From assembly GCA_900315735.1 (NCBI GenBank), contig ONAD01000001.1, positions 124,001 through 188,000 of the forward strand: a DNA stretch of 64,000 nt, in the 5' to 3' direction. The notes under the pieces are model-generated. The model had not been told where the DNA came from, ran no database searches, and saw only the letters and a list, made by a program, of their open reading frames with translations. Made by a program: the position numbers and the translations under genes. The stretch is from an uncultured Lachnospiraceae bacterium (GTDB lineage: Bacteria; Bacillota; Clostridia; Lachnospirales; Lachnospiraceae). Of the stretch, positions 34,043-41,858 are shown piece after piece (position 1 is the stretch's first letter; each line of letters starts with the position of its first letter).

Positions 34043-34930
34043 ATGTATCCTATTATAAAAAAGGAAAAACTGGCAGATAAGATTTATCTTATGGATGTCA
34101 AAGCAGAGCGTGTAGCAAAGTCTGCAAAGCCAGGACAATTTGTAATCGTGAAAATCGATGAAGAAGGTGAGCGTATACCACTTACCATCTGTGATTATGA
34201 TGAGAAAGCCGGAACTGTAACAATTGTATTCCAGACAGTTGGAGCATCTACAGAGCGTATGGCATATTTAGAGGAAGGAGATGCATTCCAGGATTTTGTT
34301 GGACCGCTGGGCTGCCCATCCGACCTTATTGAGGAAGATATAGAAGAGTTAAAGAAAAAGAAAATCGTATTTATCGCCGGAGGTGTTGGAACAGCACCGG
34401 TTTACCCGCAGGTAAAATGGTTACATGAGCATGGTGTAGACTGTGATGTTATCATGGGTTCTAAGACCAAGGATTTATTGATTCTGGTAGAAGAAATGCG
34501 TAAAGTTGCAACCAATCTTTATGTAACAACCGATGATGGTACTTATGGCTTCCATGGAATGGGAACCAACCAGTTACAGGAATTATGGGATAAAGGTGTT
34601 CGTTACGACCATTGTGTTGCCATCGGACCAATGATTATGATGAAATTCGTTTGTAAACTGACCAAGGAGCTTGGCATTCCAACCGTTGTATCCATGAACC
34701 CGATTATGGTAGACGGAACCGGAATGTGCGGAGCATGTCGTCTTATGGTTGGCGGCGAAGTAAAATTCGCATGTGTAGATGGACCGGAGTTTGACGGACA
34801 TCAGGTAGATTTCGACCAGGCAATGAAGAGACAGCTTCAGTATAAGACAGAAGAAGGCCGTGCAATGTTAAAATTGCAGGAAGGCGATACCCATCATGGC
34901 AGATGCGGTCAGTGCGGAGGTGACAAATAA
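34043..34930 (+). CDS. nfnA: NADH-dependent ferredoxin:NADP+ oxidoreductase, small subunit (NfnA/SudB-like)
   Basis: 295-residue flavoprotein of the ferredoxin-NADP+ reductase fold: an FAD-binding barrel (RIPLTICDYD), an NAD(P)-binding domain (FIAGGVGTAPVYPQ), and a Cys cluster (GTGMCGACR, with FACVDGPEFDGHQVD) that holds a [2Fe-2S] centre. This subunit pairs with a GltA-like subunit in the NfnAB electron-bifurcating complex of Clostridia. Older annotations call it sulfide dehydrogenase or dihydroorotate-dehydrogenase electron-transfer subunit. The stop overlaps the next start by one base, so the two are coupled. The ATG follows GGAGGTATAGT. Confidence 0.82.
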   Translation: MYPIIKKEKLADKIYLMDVKAERVAKSAKPGQFVIVKIDEEGERIPLTICDYDEKAGTVTIVFQTVGASTERMAYLEEGDAFQDFVGPLGCPSDLIEEDIEELKKKKIVFIAGGVGTAPVYPQVKWLHEHGVDCDVIMGSKTKDLLILVEEMRKVATNLYVTTDDGTYGFHGMGTNQLQELWDKGVRYDHCVAIGPMIMMKFVCKLTKELGIPTVVSMNPIMVDGTGMCGACRLMVGGEVKFACVDGPEFDGHQVDFDQAMKRQLQYKTEEGRAMLKLQEGDTHHGRCGQCGGDK

Positions 34931-36315
34931 TGGAAGGATTAACAAGAGTACCTGTACGTGAACAGGAGCCAAAGGTACGTGCAACAAACTTTGAAGAAGT
35001 TTGTCTTGGCTATAATGAAGAAGAAGCAGTAGCAGAAGCAAAACGCTGTTTAAACTGTAAAAATGCACAGTGTATGAAAGGATGTCCGGTTTCCATTAAT
35101 ATTCCGGCATTTATTGCACAGGTAAAAGAAGGCAACTTCGAAGAAGCTTATCATATTATCAGTGAATCATCTGCACTTCCTGCTGTATGTGGCCGTGTAT
35201 GTCCGCAGGAGAGCCAGTGTGAAGGAAAATGTATCCGTGGTATCAAAGGTGAGCCGGTTGCAATCGGTAAATTAGAGCGTTTCGTAGCTGACTGGGCAAG
35301 AGAGCATGGAATCAAGCCTAAGAAAGCAGAAAAATTAAATGGACATAAAGTAGCAGTTATCGGTTCCGGCCCTGCAGGTCTTACCTGTGCCGGTGACTTA
35401 GCAAAGCTTGGCTATGATGTTACTATTTTTGAAGCATTACATGAAGCAGGTGGAGTATTAATCTATGGTATTCCTGAATTCCGTCTTCCAAAGTCAAAAG
35501 TAGTTGCAGCAGAAGTAGAAAATGTAAAAGCTTTAGGCGTTAAGATTGAGACCAACGTTGTCATTGGTAAAGCAGTTACCATTGATGAATTAATGGAAAA
35601 AGAAGGATTCGAAGCTGTATTTATCGGTTCCGGTGCAGGACTTCCAAGATTTATGGGAATCCCTGGCGAGCAGGCAATGGGAGTATTCTCTGCAAACGAA
35701 TTCTTAACCAGAAATAACCTGATGAAAGCATTCCGCGATGACTATGATACACCAATCAAAGCCGGCAGCAAAGTTGTTGTAGTTGGTGGTGGTAACGTTG
35801 CAATGGATGCAGCCCGTACCGCAAAACGTCTCGGCGCAGAGGTACATATCGTATACCGTCGTGGCGAGGAAGAGCTTCCAGCAAGAAAAGAAGAAGTACA
35901 TCATGCAAAAGAAGAAGGCATTATCTTCGACCTTCTGCAGAATCCTACTGAAATCTTAGTAGACGAAGACGGCTGGGTAAAAGGCTGCCGTGTCATCAAG
36001 ATGGAATTAGGTGAGCCGGACGCATCCGGAAGAAGAAGCCCGGTAGAGATTCCAGGTTCTGAATACGAAATTGAGGCAGATACCGTAATCATGTCTCTTG
36101 GTACTTCTCCAAACCCTTTGATTTCTTCCACTACCAAGGGTCTGGATATCAACCGCAGAAAATGTATCATCGCAGAAGAAGAGACCGGAGCAACCTCCAA
36201 AGATGGCGTATACGCCGGTGGAGATGCTGTAACCGGAGCAGCAACCGTTATCCTTGCTATGGGTGCAGGAAAAACTGCTGCAAAGGGAATTGATGAATTC
36301 TTACGCAATAAATAA
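34930..36315 (+). CDS. nfnB: NADH-dependent ferredoxin:NADP+ oxidoreductase, large subunit (NfnB, GltA-like)
   Basis: 461-residue flavoprotein. The N-terminus has two Cys clusters (CLNCKNAQCMKGCP and CGRVCPQESQCEGKC) for two [4Fe-4S] centres, then an FAD motif (VIGSGPAGLTCAGDLA) and an NADPH motif (VVGGGNVAMDAARTAKRLGA). Such proteins are often misnamed glutamate synthase small chain; the overlapping nfnA-like gene and absence of a glutamate synthase large subunit favour NfnB. The complex links NADH, NADPH and ferredoxin pools, relevant to an organism with the [FeFe] hydrogenase encoded at 52.6 kb. A terminator follows. Confidence 0.82.
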   Translation: MEGLTRVPVREQEPKVRATNFEEVCLGYNEEEAVAEAKRCLNCKNAQCMKGCPVSINIPAFIAQVKEGNFEEAYHIISESSALPAVCGRVCPQESQCEGKCIRGIKGEPVAIGKLERFVADWAREHGIKPKKAEKLNGHKVAVIGSGPAGLTCAGDLAKLGYDVTIFEALHEAGGVLIYGIPEFRLPKSKVVAAEVENVKALGVKIETNVVIGKAVTIDELMEKEGFEAVFIGSGAGLPRFMGIPGEQAMGVFSANEFLTRNNLMKAFRDDYDTPIKAGSKVVVVGGGNVAMDAARTAKRLGAEVHIVYRRGEEELPARKEEVHHAKEEGIIFDLLQNPTEILVDEDGWVKGCRVIKMELGEPDASGRRSPVEIPGSEYEIEADTVIMSLGTSPNPLISSTTKGLDINRRKCIIAEEETGATSKDGVYAGGDAVTGAATVILAMGAGKTAAKGIDEFLRNK

Positions 36316-36341
36316 AGAATAAAGCATAATAATATATGCTT

Positions 36342-36374
36342 AAGGGACGCAGGATTTTCCTGCGTCCCTTTTTT
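36342..36374 (+). terminator. Terminator after nfnB
   Basis: AAGGGACGCAGGA (36342-36354) pairs with TCCTGCGTCCCTT around a short T loop, with a T run. A smaller hairpin, TGTCGC/GCGACA (36374-36392), follows; the rest up to 36573 is AT-rich with no assigned element. Confidence 0.92.
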
Positions 36375-36573
36375 GTCGCCTGAAATGCGACATATGGTAA
36401 TTGATATAATTATGTTAATACAAGAAAAAATAGATAAACAATAAAAGTGTAAAAAACAGTTTTATTTTAAATCAAAGTCCGTTTTTTGGGACACAATATG
36501 AAGTAAGATTGAACTATCAAATGAAGCAAAATAAAAGAAACACAATAACGCTTTACGAAAGGAGTAAATTAAT

Positions 36574-36888
36574 ATGAAAAAAGAAGGATATAGCAGCCCA
36601 GGGTTATTTGGAACAATGAACCACTATGATAATTCAGGTCATAAAGTAGGGGAGAGCAGACCGGGATTTTTTGGAGGAATGAATAATTATGATGCCAGTG
36701 GACATAAGGTGGGATATAGTAGTCCCGGATTATTTGGAACAATGAACCACTATGATAATTCAGGTCATAAGGTAGGAGAGAGCAGCCCCGGATTTTTTGG
36801 AGGTATTAATACTTATGATAATCATGGAAACAAAACAAGTCATAGTGAAAGAGGTTTATTTGGTGGATTTAATCATTATGGTAAATAG
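36574..36888 (+). CDS. Small protein made of 21-residue tandem repeats
   Basis: 104-residue protein that is almost entirely four full copies and one partial copy of a 21-residue unit with consensus (Y/E)SSPG(L/F)FG(T/G)MN-x-YD-x-SGHKVG. Units 1 and 3 are nearly identical at the DNA level with a 126-base period, implying recent two-unit duplication. There is no signal peptide or membrane segment. Gly/Tyr/Asn/His-rich repeats of this sort suggest an extended or beta-strand repeat protein; function is unknown. GAAAGGAG precedes the ATG. The next gene starts 51 bases on, in the same orientation. Confidence 0.85.
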   Translation: MKKEGYSSPGLFGTMNHYDNSGHKVGESRPGFFGGMNNYDASGHKVGYSSPGLFGTMNHYDNSGHKVGESSPGFFGGINTYDNHGNKTSHSERGLFGGFNHYGK

Positions 36889-36939
36889 AGAATTATAATA
36901 TAACTGATATTTGAATTGAGAAAGGGATAGGTGTTGTAT

Positions 36940-37485
36940 ATGAAAAAGAGTATATTTGGACAGGGATTAGCAGTATTATTGGTAGTAATTGGCATTTGTG
37001 CCATGATTGGAGCAATAGGTGAGGCAAGCGAACCGAAGTGTATCAAGCCGGGGTGTGATAACAAGCAGGCCTCAAATAGTAATTATTGTTATCTTCATAA
37101 GCCGAGTACCAGCAGCTCTTCATATAGCAATTCATCATATTCAAATAAATCATCAAGTAGCAGTGATGCAAGTAGCAGTGATTCAAATAATGGTACTTTA
37201 AGTAATGGTACTTTAAGTAATGGTGATTCAAGTTCTGCGGATAGTTCATCAAGCAACTATAACAACGAATCAACAACCACCAACAGTTCTACTTACAATA
37301 GCAACACAAAGAAGAGTTACACAGGGACAAGCAGTAATAAGAAGAACAGTACATATGATTCATATGATGATGGTTATGATGACATATATATGGATGGTGA
37401 TTACGATTATGACCGATATGACTGGGATAGTGATTATGCAGATGGTGTAGACGATGCAATGGATGAATTTGGTGAGGACTGGTAA
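36940..37485 (+). CDS. Membrane-anchored Ser/Asp-rich protein with a small Cys/His motif
   Basis: 181-residue protein. One N-terminal hydrophobic helix (about residues 8-28, with no cleavage site) is followed by C-x4-C-x9-C-x2-H (CIKPGC...YCYLH), a possible zinc knuckle. The middle (about 55-130) is low-complexity Ser/Asn/Thr, and the tail is Asp/Tyr-rich (DDGYDDIYMDGDYDYD). The linker looks extracytoplasmic and flexible. No family name is certain. The ATG at 36940 is chosen by AGGTG spacing; a GTG at 36931 would add three residues. The exonuclease-like gene starts 2 bases after the stop. Confidence 0.75.
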   Translation: MKKSIFGQGLAVLLVVIGICAMIGAIGEASEPKCIKPGCDNKQASNSNYCYLHKPSTSSSSYSNSSYSNKSSSSSDASSSDSNNGTLSNGTLSNGDSSSADSSSSNYNNESTTTNSSTYNSNTKKSYTGTSSNKKNSTYDSYDDGYDDIYMDGDYDYDRYDWDSDYADGVDDAMDEFGEDW

Positions 37486-37487
37486 AT

Positions 37488-38387
37488 ATGGCAAATAAGT
37501 ATGATGCTGAGAAATTTGAATATCTCTTTGTAGATATTGAATGGAACCAGACGCCTGGAACGACCGGTATGGAGGATAGGGAACCAATACAGATAGGTAT
37601 GCTGGCAACAGATAAAAGTCTGACGATAAAAAAGACATTTTCCAGGGCAATGAGGCTTAGTGAACTAGAACATTATAATCCGGATACTTTGACGTTATCT
37701 CATTTGCCATTAACTTCGGTTATGCAGGCAAATAGTGAAGAAACAGTGCTACAGAAGGTAAAGATGTCTTTTCCTAAATATAAGTATGTTGTCGTATGGA
37801 CAAATGACACATATGAACTGCTTAAAAAAGGCATGGATAGATATGGATTGTCAATGCCAAGATACAGGGTTATTCTTTTTCAGCAGGTACTTATGCATAT
37901 TGCAAGTGATGGAAAGAACCAGATAGGGTTTGAAAGGGCGTTAAAGAAGGCAGAAATTAGCTATCAAAAGAATTTTCTACATTATTCAAAACATGATGTT
38001 ACTTATATGTATCAGTTATTCTGTAAATGCTATGAAGAATATCAAAAAAGGACATATCAGGAGGTCTGCTATCTGAACAAAAAATCCCATATCATTCATA
38101 CAGGTAATTGCCAATATTTGCATAATAATCTTACAATGGCGTTTCACCAGACAACAAAGAATGCAGTTTTTCGGGGAAATAGAGTTTGCAAAGTTTGTGG
38201 ACGTGAAGAAGACTGGAACAGATTACAATGGGGAGTCAGGTCGGGTATAAAACTGAAAAACAGTGCGGGATATTTAAGAGAACTGCCACTTACGGAAGAA
38301 AATATGGGCATCATTTGTAACAAATTCCGGCTGGAGTATAACATTGCAGTAGATACCGTGTTCATTCGTACAGCATTCAGCAGATAG
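37488..38387 (+). CDS. DEDD-type 3'-5' exonuclease-like protein with a Cys/His C-terminal region
   Basis: 299-residue protein. The N-terminal half resembles DnaQ/RNase T-fold exonucleases: FVDIEWNQ (about residues 14-21) supplies the D-x-E pair, and HYSKHDVTYMYQLF (about 165-178) resembles the last motif, with HD. The middle Asp motif is less clear (VVVWTNDTYELL). A C-terminal region has spaced Cys/His (HTGNCQYLH and CKVCGRE), perhaps binding zinc. Substrate is unknown. It is translated just after the Ser-rich anchored protein and probably in one operon with it. Catalytic competence is uncertain. Confidence 0.7.
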   Translation: MANKYDAEKFEYLFVDIEWNQTPGTTGMEDREPIQIGMLATDKSLTIKKTFSRAMRLSELEHYNPDTLTLSHLPLTSVMQANSEETVLQKVKMSFPKYKYVVVWTNDTYELLKKGMDRYGLSMPRYRVILFQQVLMHIASDGKNQIGFERALKKAEISYQKNFLHYSKHDVTYMYQLFCKCYEEYQKRTYQEVCYLNKKSHIIHTGNCQYLHNNLTMAFHQTTKNAVFRGNRVCKVCGREEDWNRLQWGVRSGIKLKNSAGYLRELPLTEENMGIICNKFRLEYNIAVDTVFIRTAFSR

Positions 38388-38428
38388 CAGATAGATTCTT
38401 GTAGGATAAGAATGTTTTGATTTGTTAG

Positions 38429-38500
38429 GTGGTCACTTTTATGGTAAGCTGGTTACTAAGTGACCACTTTATTGGTTACTGGTGTCCACCTGGTGACCAC
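38429..38500. repeat. GTGGTCAC/GTGACCAC repeats
   Basis: GTGGTCACTT (38429-38438) and AAGTGACCAC (38458-38467) form a perfect 10-bp inverted repeat followed by TTTATT, which may be the terminator of the exonuclease-like gene. Another GGTGACCAC occurs at 38492-38500 beside GGTGTCCACC. Confidence 0.55.
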
Positions 38501-38547
38501 TATTTCTAATATGGGGAATAAATTAAGGATTGGTAATGAAAATCCTC

Positions 38548-38594
38548 TTGACAAATCTCGCATAAGAATATATTGTATTACTTAGATAGTACAA
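38548..38594 (+). promoter_or_regulatory. Promoter and palindromic operator of the GntR/ABC operon
   Basis: TTGACA (38548-38553) and TATTGT (38571-38576) have a 17-base spacer. The imperfect palindrome TTGTATTA...TAGTACAA (38573-38594) overlaps the -10 and is a good candidate operator for the YtrA-like GntR protein encoded 23 bases downstream, consistent with autorepression. Confidence 0.65.
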
Positions 38595-38616
38595 GAATAC
38601 GGAAAGAGGTGATTGC

Positions 38617-38988
38617 ATGGCATGGGAACTGGATTCGGATCGGCCTATTTTTATTCAGATTGTGGAGCGGATTCAGATGGAAATAATATCCGGTAAATAC
38701 AGTCCGGGAGATAAGTTACCTTCTGTCAGGGATCTGGCAGCGGTAGCAGCAGTAAATCCGAATACGATGCAGAAAGCACTGACAGAGTTAGAGCGGACAG
38801 GACTTGTGTATTCCCAGCGTACAAGCGGGAGATTTATAACGGAGGATGCAAAAATGATTGAGGAGTTAAAGAATAATCTGGCACAGGAACAGATTAAGGA
38901 ATTTTTGGAAAATATGAGCAAGCTTGGCTATAAAAAATCAGAAACCTTATCTTTGATTCAGGAGATTTTGGAGGGAGAGCAGGCATGA
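38617..38988 (+). CDS. GntR-family regulator, YtrA type
   Basis: 123-residue regulator with an N-terminal winged helix (about residues 10-75; GDKLPSVRDLAAVAAVNPNT is the recognition region) and a short helical C-terminal dimerisation tail, the hallmark of the YtrA subfamily. These repress operons of ABC transporters in which they are the first gene, which is the case here: the next gene overlaps by 4 bases (ATGA). The palindrome at 38573 is the likely binding site. The effector is unknown. Confidence 0.92.
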   Translation: MAWELDSDRPIFIQIVERIQMEIISGKYSPGDKLPSVRDLAAVAAVNPNTMQKALTELERTGLVYSQRTSGRFITEDAKMIEELKNNLAQEQIKEFLENMSKLGYKKSETLSLIQEILEGEQA

Positions 38989-39683
38989 GTACATTATTGG
39001 AAGTAAAAGATGTATGCAAGCGGTATGGAAAGAAAACTGCGCTTGACCATCTGAATCTGACCTTAGAGAGCGGACATATTGTGGGTCTCTTAGGACCGAA
39101 CGGAAGTGGAAAGACAACACTGATTAAGCTGATTAACGGAATCCTTACTCCGGATGAGGGCGAGATTTTAGTGGAAGGAATGAAGATTGGCGTAGAGACA
39201 AAGAAAGTGGTTTCTTATCTGCCGGATCATACGTATCTTAACATGGGGATGCGGGTACGTGATATTTTAGATTATTTTGAGGATTTTTATCAGGATTTTG
39301 ATGTGGTAAGAGCTTATGATATGCTGGCAAAATTATCCATTAATCCAAATGACAAATTAAAATCCATGTCCAAGGGAACCAAAGAAAAGGTGCAGCTTAT
39401 TTTAGTAATGAGCCGTCGTGCGGACTTATATGTTCTGGATGAACCGATTGCAGGAGTAGATCCGGCAGCAAGAGATTATATTTTGCGGACGATTCTTACC
39501 AACTATGATGAGAATGCAACGATTCTGATTTCCACCCATCTGATTGCAGATGTTGAGAATGTATTAGATGAGGTAATCTTTATTCAGAATGGAACAATCA
39601 GCCTGACTTCATCAGTAGATGATATCAGAATTAATCAGGGCAAATCAGTGGATGCTTTGTTCCGGGAGGTGTTTAGATGTTAG
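38985..39683 (+). CDS. ABC transporter ATPase (YtrB-like)
   Basis: 232-residue ATPase with Walker A GPNGSGKTT (about residues 37-45), a degenerate signature (SMSKGTKEKVQLILVM), Walker B (LYVLDEPIAGVD) and H-loop (ISTHL). The SKGTKEK signature replaces the usual SGGQ and occurs in this exporter subfamily. It overlaps gntR by 4 bases and the permease by 7 bases, so the three genes are translationally coupled. Its cargo is unknown; related systems respond to cell-wall-active antibiotics. Confidence 0.9.
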   Translation: MSTLLEVKDVCKRYGKKTALDHLNLTLESGHIVGLLGPNGSGKTTLIKLINGILTPDEGEILVEGMKIGVETKKVVSYLPDHTYLNMGMRVRDILDYFEDFYQDFDVVRAYDMLAKLSINPNDKLKSMSKGTKEKVQLILVMSRRADLYVLDEPIAGVDPAARDYILRTILTNYDENATILISTHLIADVENVLDEVIFIQNGTISLTSSVDDIRINQGKSVDALFREVFRC

Positions 39684-40501
39684 GAAAAGTAATGAAACAT
39701 GAAATGAAAGCAACCTGGAAAGTATTATTTCCACTGGCAATGGTTTTAGTCGGTGTTACATTAATAGGCATGCTGATGATGAATATGCAGGTTTTCGAAA
39801 CCGATATGGGAGCTTTAGTCGGGCTGGCAATGCTTCTTTTATATATCATTGGACTGATTGCGTTGAGCGTTACGGCATTTATTTTTCTGCTGGTTCGGTT
39901 TTACCGCAGCATGTATGGCGCAGAAGGCTATTTGTCACATACCCTTCCGGTAACCACCTTTTCCTTGATTAATGGAAAGCTTTTGGTGGCGGTATTCTGG
40001 GATGCAATTACATCAATACTTGTTTATGTTTCTGCATTTTCATTGATAGTGACAGCTGGATTGAATCTGGGGAATGAAGGGGAAAGAATCAAGCTGGGAG
40101 AATTGTTACAACAGCTGGGAGATATGATAGGAATTTCGGTTCCGGCACTCTTTGGCTGGGCAATATTATATAGTGTGATTTCTGCATTTTCAGCTATGCT
40201 TATGGTATATGCCAGCATGGCAATCGGTCAGTTGTTCCGGCATAAGGTAGCAATGTCGATTGTAATGTATGGTGTATTATATGCGATTCTTCAGATTATA
40301 TCTTTTGTGATATCCATTAATTCAGCGAATGGATTTGTTGAGAAACAGGCGGCAATGGGAGATGACACCTTCTTTAGCATAACGATTGCAAATATGTATG
40401 GAAATATATTTTCAAAGAGCATGATATTGTCTATCGGTGTGTCGATTGTATGTTATATCATAACAGCATTGATTACTCATAAGAAATTAAATTTGGAATA
40501 A
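39677..40501 (+). CDS. ABC transporter membrane subunit (ABC-2-like)
   Basis: 274-residue integral membrane protein with about six hydrophobic helices (near residues 16-37, 48-72, 95-120, 150-185, 192-215 and 245-265). It has no strong sequence motif but fits the permease partner of YtrB-like ATPases. The start lies inside the ATPase gene (7-base overlap). A bidirectional terminator follows at 40528. Confidence 0.82.
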   Translation: MLGKVMKHEMKATWKVLFPLAMVLVGVTLIGMLMMNMQVFETDMGALVGLAMLLLYIIGLIALSVTAFIFLLVRFYRSMYGAEGYLSHTLPVTTFSLINGKLLVAVFWDAITSILVYVSAFSLIVTAGLNLGNEGERIKLGELLQQLGDMIGISVPALFGWAILYSVISAFSAMLMVYASMAIGQLFRHKVAMSIVMYGVLYAILQIISFVISINSANGFVEKQAAMGDDTFFSITIANMYGNIFSKSMILSIGVSIVCYIITALITHKKLNLE

Positions 40502-40527
40502 ATTTAGAAAAAGTGTTTAAAGATAAG

Positions 40528-40566
40528 AAAAGGCGAGACCAATCAAATAGACTGGTTTCGCCTTTT
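40528..40566 (+). terminator. Terminator after the GntR/ABC operon
   Basis: AAAAGGCGAGACCA (40528-40541) pairs with TGGTTTCGCCTTTT (40553-40566, one G-T pair). T and A runs on both sides allow termination of the converging PLP-enzyme gene as well. Confidence 0.85.
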
Positions 40567-40632
40567 ACGCTGCCCAAACATCCGCTTGTGGCAGTTCCGG
40601 CGGATCACAGGTTAGCGGAGAAAAATAGAAAA

Positions 40633-41724
40633 CTACTTCGAAAGAAGACAGTCAATCAGTTTATCATTCATCTCCGGCATCATGAAGCAGAAGCGGATGT
40701 ATTTGTTATCTAAGAAAGGAAAAGTAGAGCAGTCGCGAATCATCATATTCTTTCGGATTGCTTTATCAAATAAATCTGCAGAAGTAACATCATCTCTTAA
40801 GATTTTAAGAAGCATGAAGTTGCCGGATGGCTTGTAAGGCTTGAAATCCGGGTGATTCTTAAAGATTTCATAAATCCGTGCACGATCCGAAGAAATAAGA
40901 GATTTGGTCTGCTGGATATATTCTTCATCGGTAAACATCAATTCCCCGGCAATTACGGCAAGAGAGTTAATGGTCCATGGATTCTTTCTGGTATTGATGG
41001 ATTTAATTAAATCCTGGTTGCCGGTAATGGCATAGCCCAGACGAAGTCCTGGAGCAGCAAAGAATTTGGAAGTTCCGCGCAGGATAATAATATTATTATA
41101 ATAGTGGGTCAGTGGAACAGCGGTAATTTCATCCATGTTGTCAGCAAATTCCACATAAGTCTCATCTACCATAACAAAGATATCATACTGTTTACAGATA
41201 TCTAAAATATGGCGCATATCTGTCCGGTTAATGCAGGATGAGGTCGGGTTATTGGGATTGCAAAGTACCAGAAGGTCAATGCTTTCGTTTAAGTGAGCGG
41301 TAAAATCATCTACATCAAGGACGAAATCATCCTTTTCCCGAAGCGGATAGTAGAGCGTAGTGCCGCCGCCTAAGGAAATCTCGCGTTCATATTCCGAATA
41401 AGTCGGACCGAGAATCATGGCTTTTTTCGGATGTTCAATCTGAATAAAAAGAGAGATTAATTCCGTAGAACCATTTCCTACAATGACCTGACCGGCATCG
41501 GTACCGGTATAAGCAGCAATACATTCTCTTAAAGAAGTATATTCCCGGTCGGGATAGGATGTAATGGCATCAATGTGGGAAGATAAGGTGCTTCTAAGCA
41601 GCGGAGATACGCCTAAGGGATTGACATTGGCGGAAAAGCTTGTGATATCCTCTTTTTTGATACCGTAAACGGCTTCTATTTTTTCTAAATCACTTCCGTG
41701 AAAATGTTCTTTCGGTGTTATCAT
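40633..41724 (-). CDS. PLP-dependent aminotransferase, HisC/CobD-like
   Basis: 363-residue fold-type I PLP enzyme of the class I/II aminotransferase family. Features are the N-terminal HGSD and SANVNPLG (close to CobD threonine-phosphate decarboxylase and HisC), CNPNNPTS in the cofactor region, DETYVEF, and the Schiff-base lysine in RGTSKFFAAPGLRLGY. The N-terminal pattern leans towards CobD, but there are no cobalamin or histidine genes nearby, so the substrate is left open. GGAGGTC precedes the ATG. Confidence 0.85.
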   Translation of the reverse strand: MITPKEHFHGSDLEKIEAVYGIKKEDITSFSANVNPLGVSPLLRSTLSSHIDAITSYPDREYTSLRECIAAYTGTDAGQVIVGNGSTELISLFIQIEHPKKAMILGPTYSEYEREISLGGGTTLYYPLREKDDFVLDVDDFTAHLNESIDLLVLCNPNNPTSSCINRTDMRHILDICKQYDIFVMVDETYVEFADNMDEITAVPLTHYYNNIIILRGTSKFFAAPGLRLGYAITGNQDLIKSINTRKNPWTINSLAVIAGELMFTDEEYIQQTKSLISSDRARIYEIFKNHPDFKPYKPSGNFMLLKILRDDVTSADLFDKAIRKNMMIRDCSTFPFLDNKYIRFCFMMPEMNDKLIDCLLSK

Positions 41725-41761
41725 GAAAAAGACCTCCTGTGAAAATACAACGGAAAGAAAG

Positions 41762-41790
41762 TTGCATGTGTGTTTTAAATAGTTTATAAT
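41762..41790 (+). promoter_or_regulatory. Promoter of the DUF5717/DUF5716-like operon
   Basis: TTGCAT (41762-41767) and TATAAT (41785-41790) have an exact 17-base spacer. Transcription should begin near 41797, only 8 bases before the first in-frame ATG (41805), which affects the choice of start for the next gene. Confidence 0.7.
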
Positions 41791-41858
41791 CTATTATAAC
41801 TGTAATGAGAGAAAAAGCAACAAAATCTCATATCGGAGAAGGAAAAGCAGGTGACATT

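Noticed and set aside
36574-36888. Tandem repeats considered as a CRISPR array
   Set aside because: The repeats are contiguous, in frame and coding, with no spacers. No CRISPR-like array or cas gene was seen anywhere in the window.
37019-37450. ORFs on both strands across the Ser-rich region
   Set aside because: They lie within the anchored Ser/Asp-rich gene, lack ribosome-binding sites and are low complexity.
40567-40632. Imperfect hairpin CCGCT...AGCGG after the GntR/ABC operon terminator, considered as a remnant of the 26-kb palindrome
   Set aside because: Shared words are short and common; no convincing alignment.
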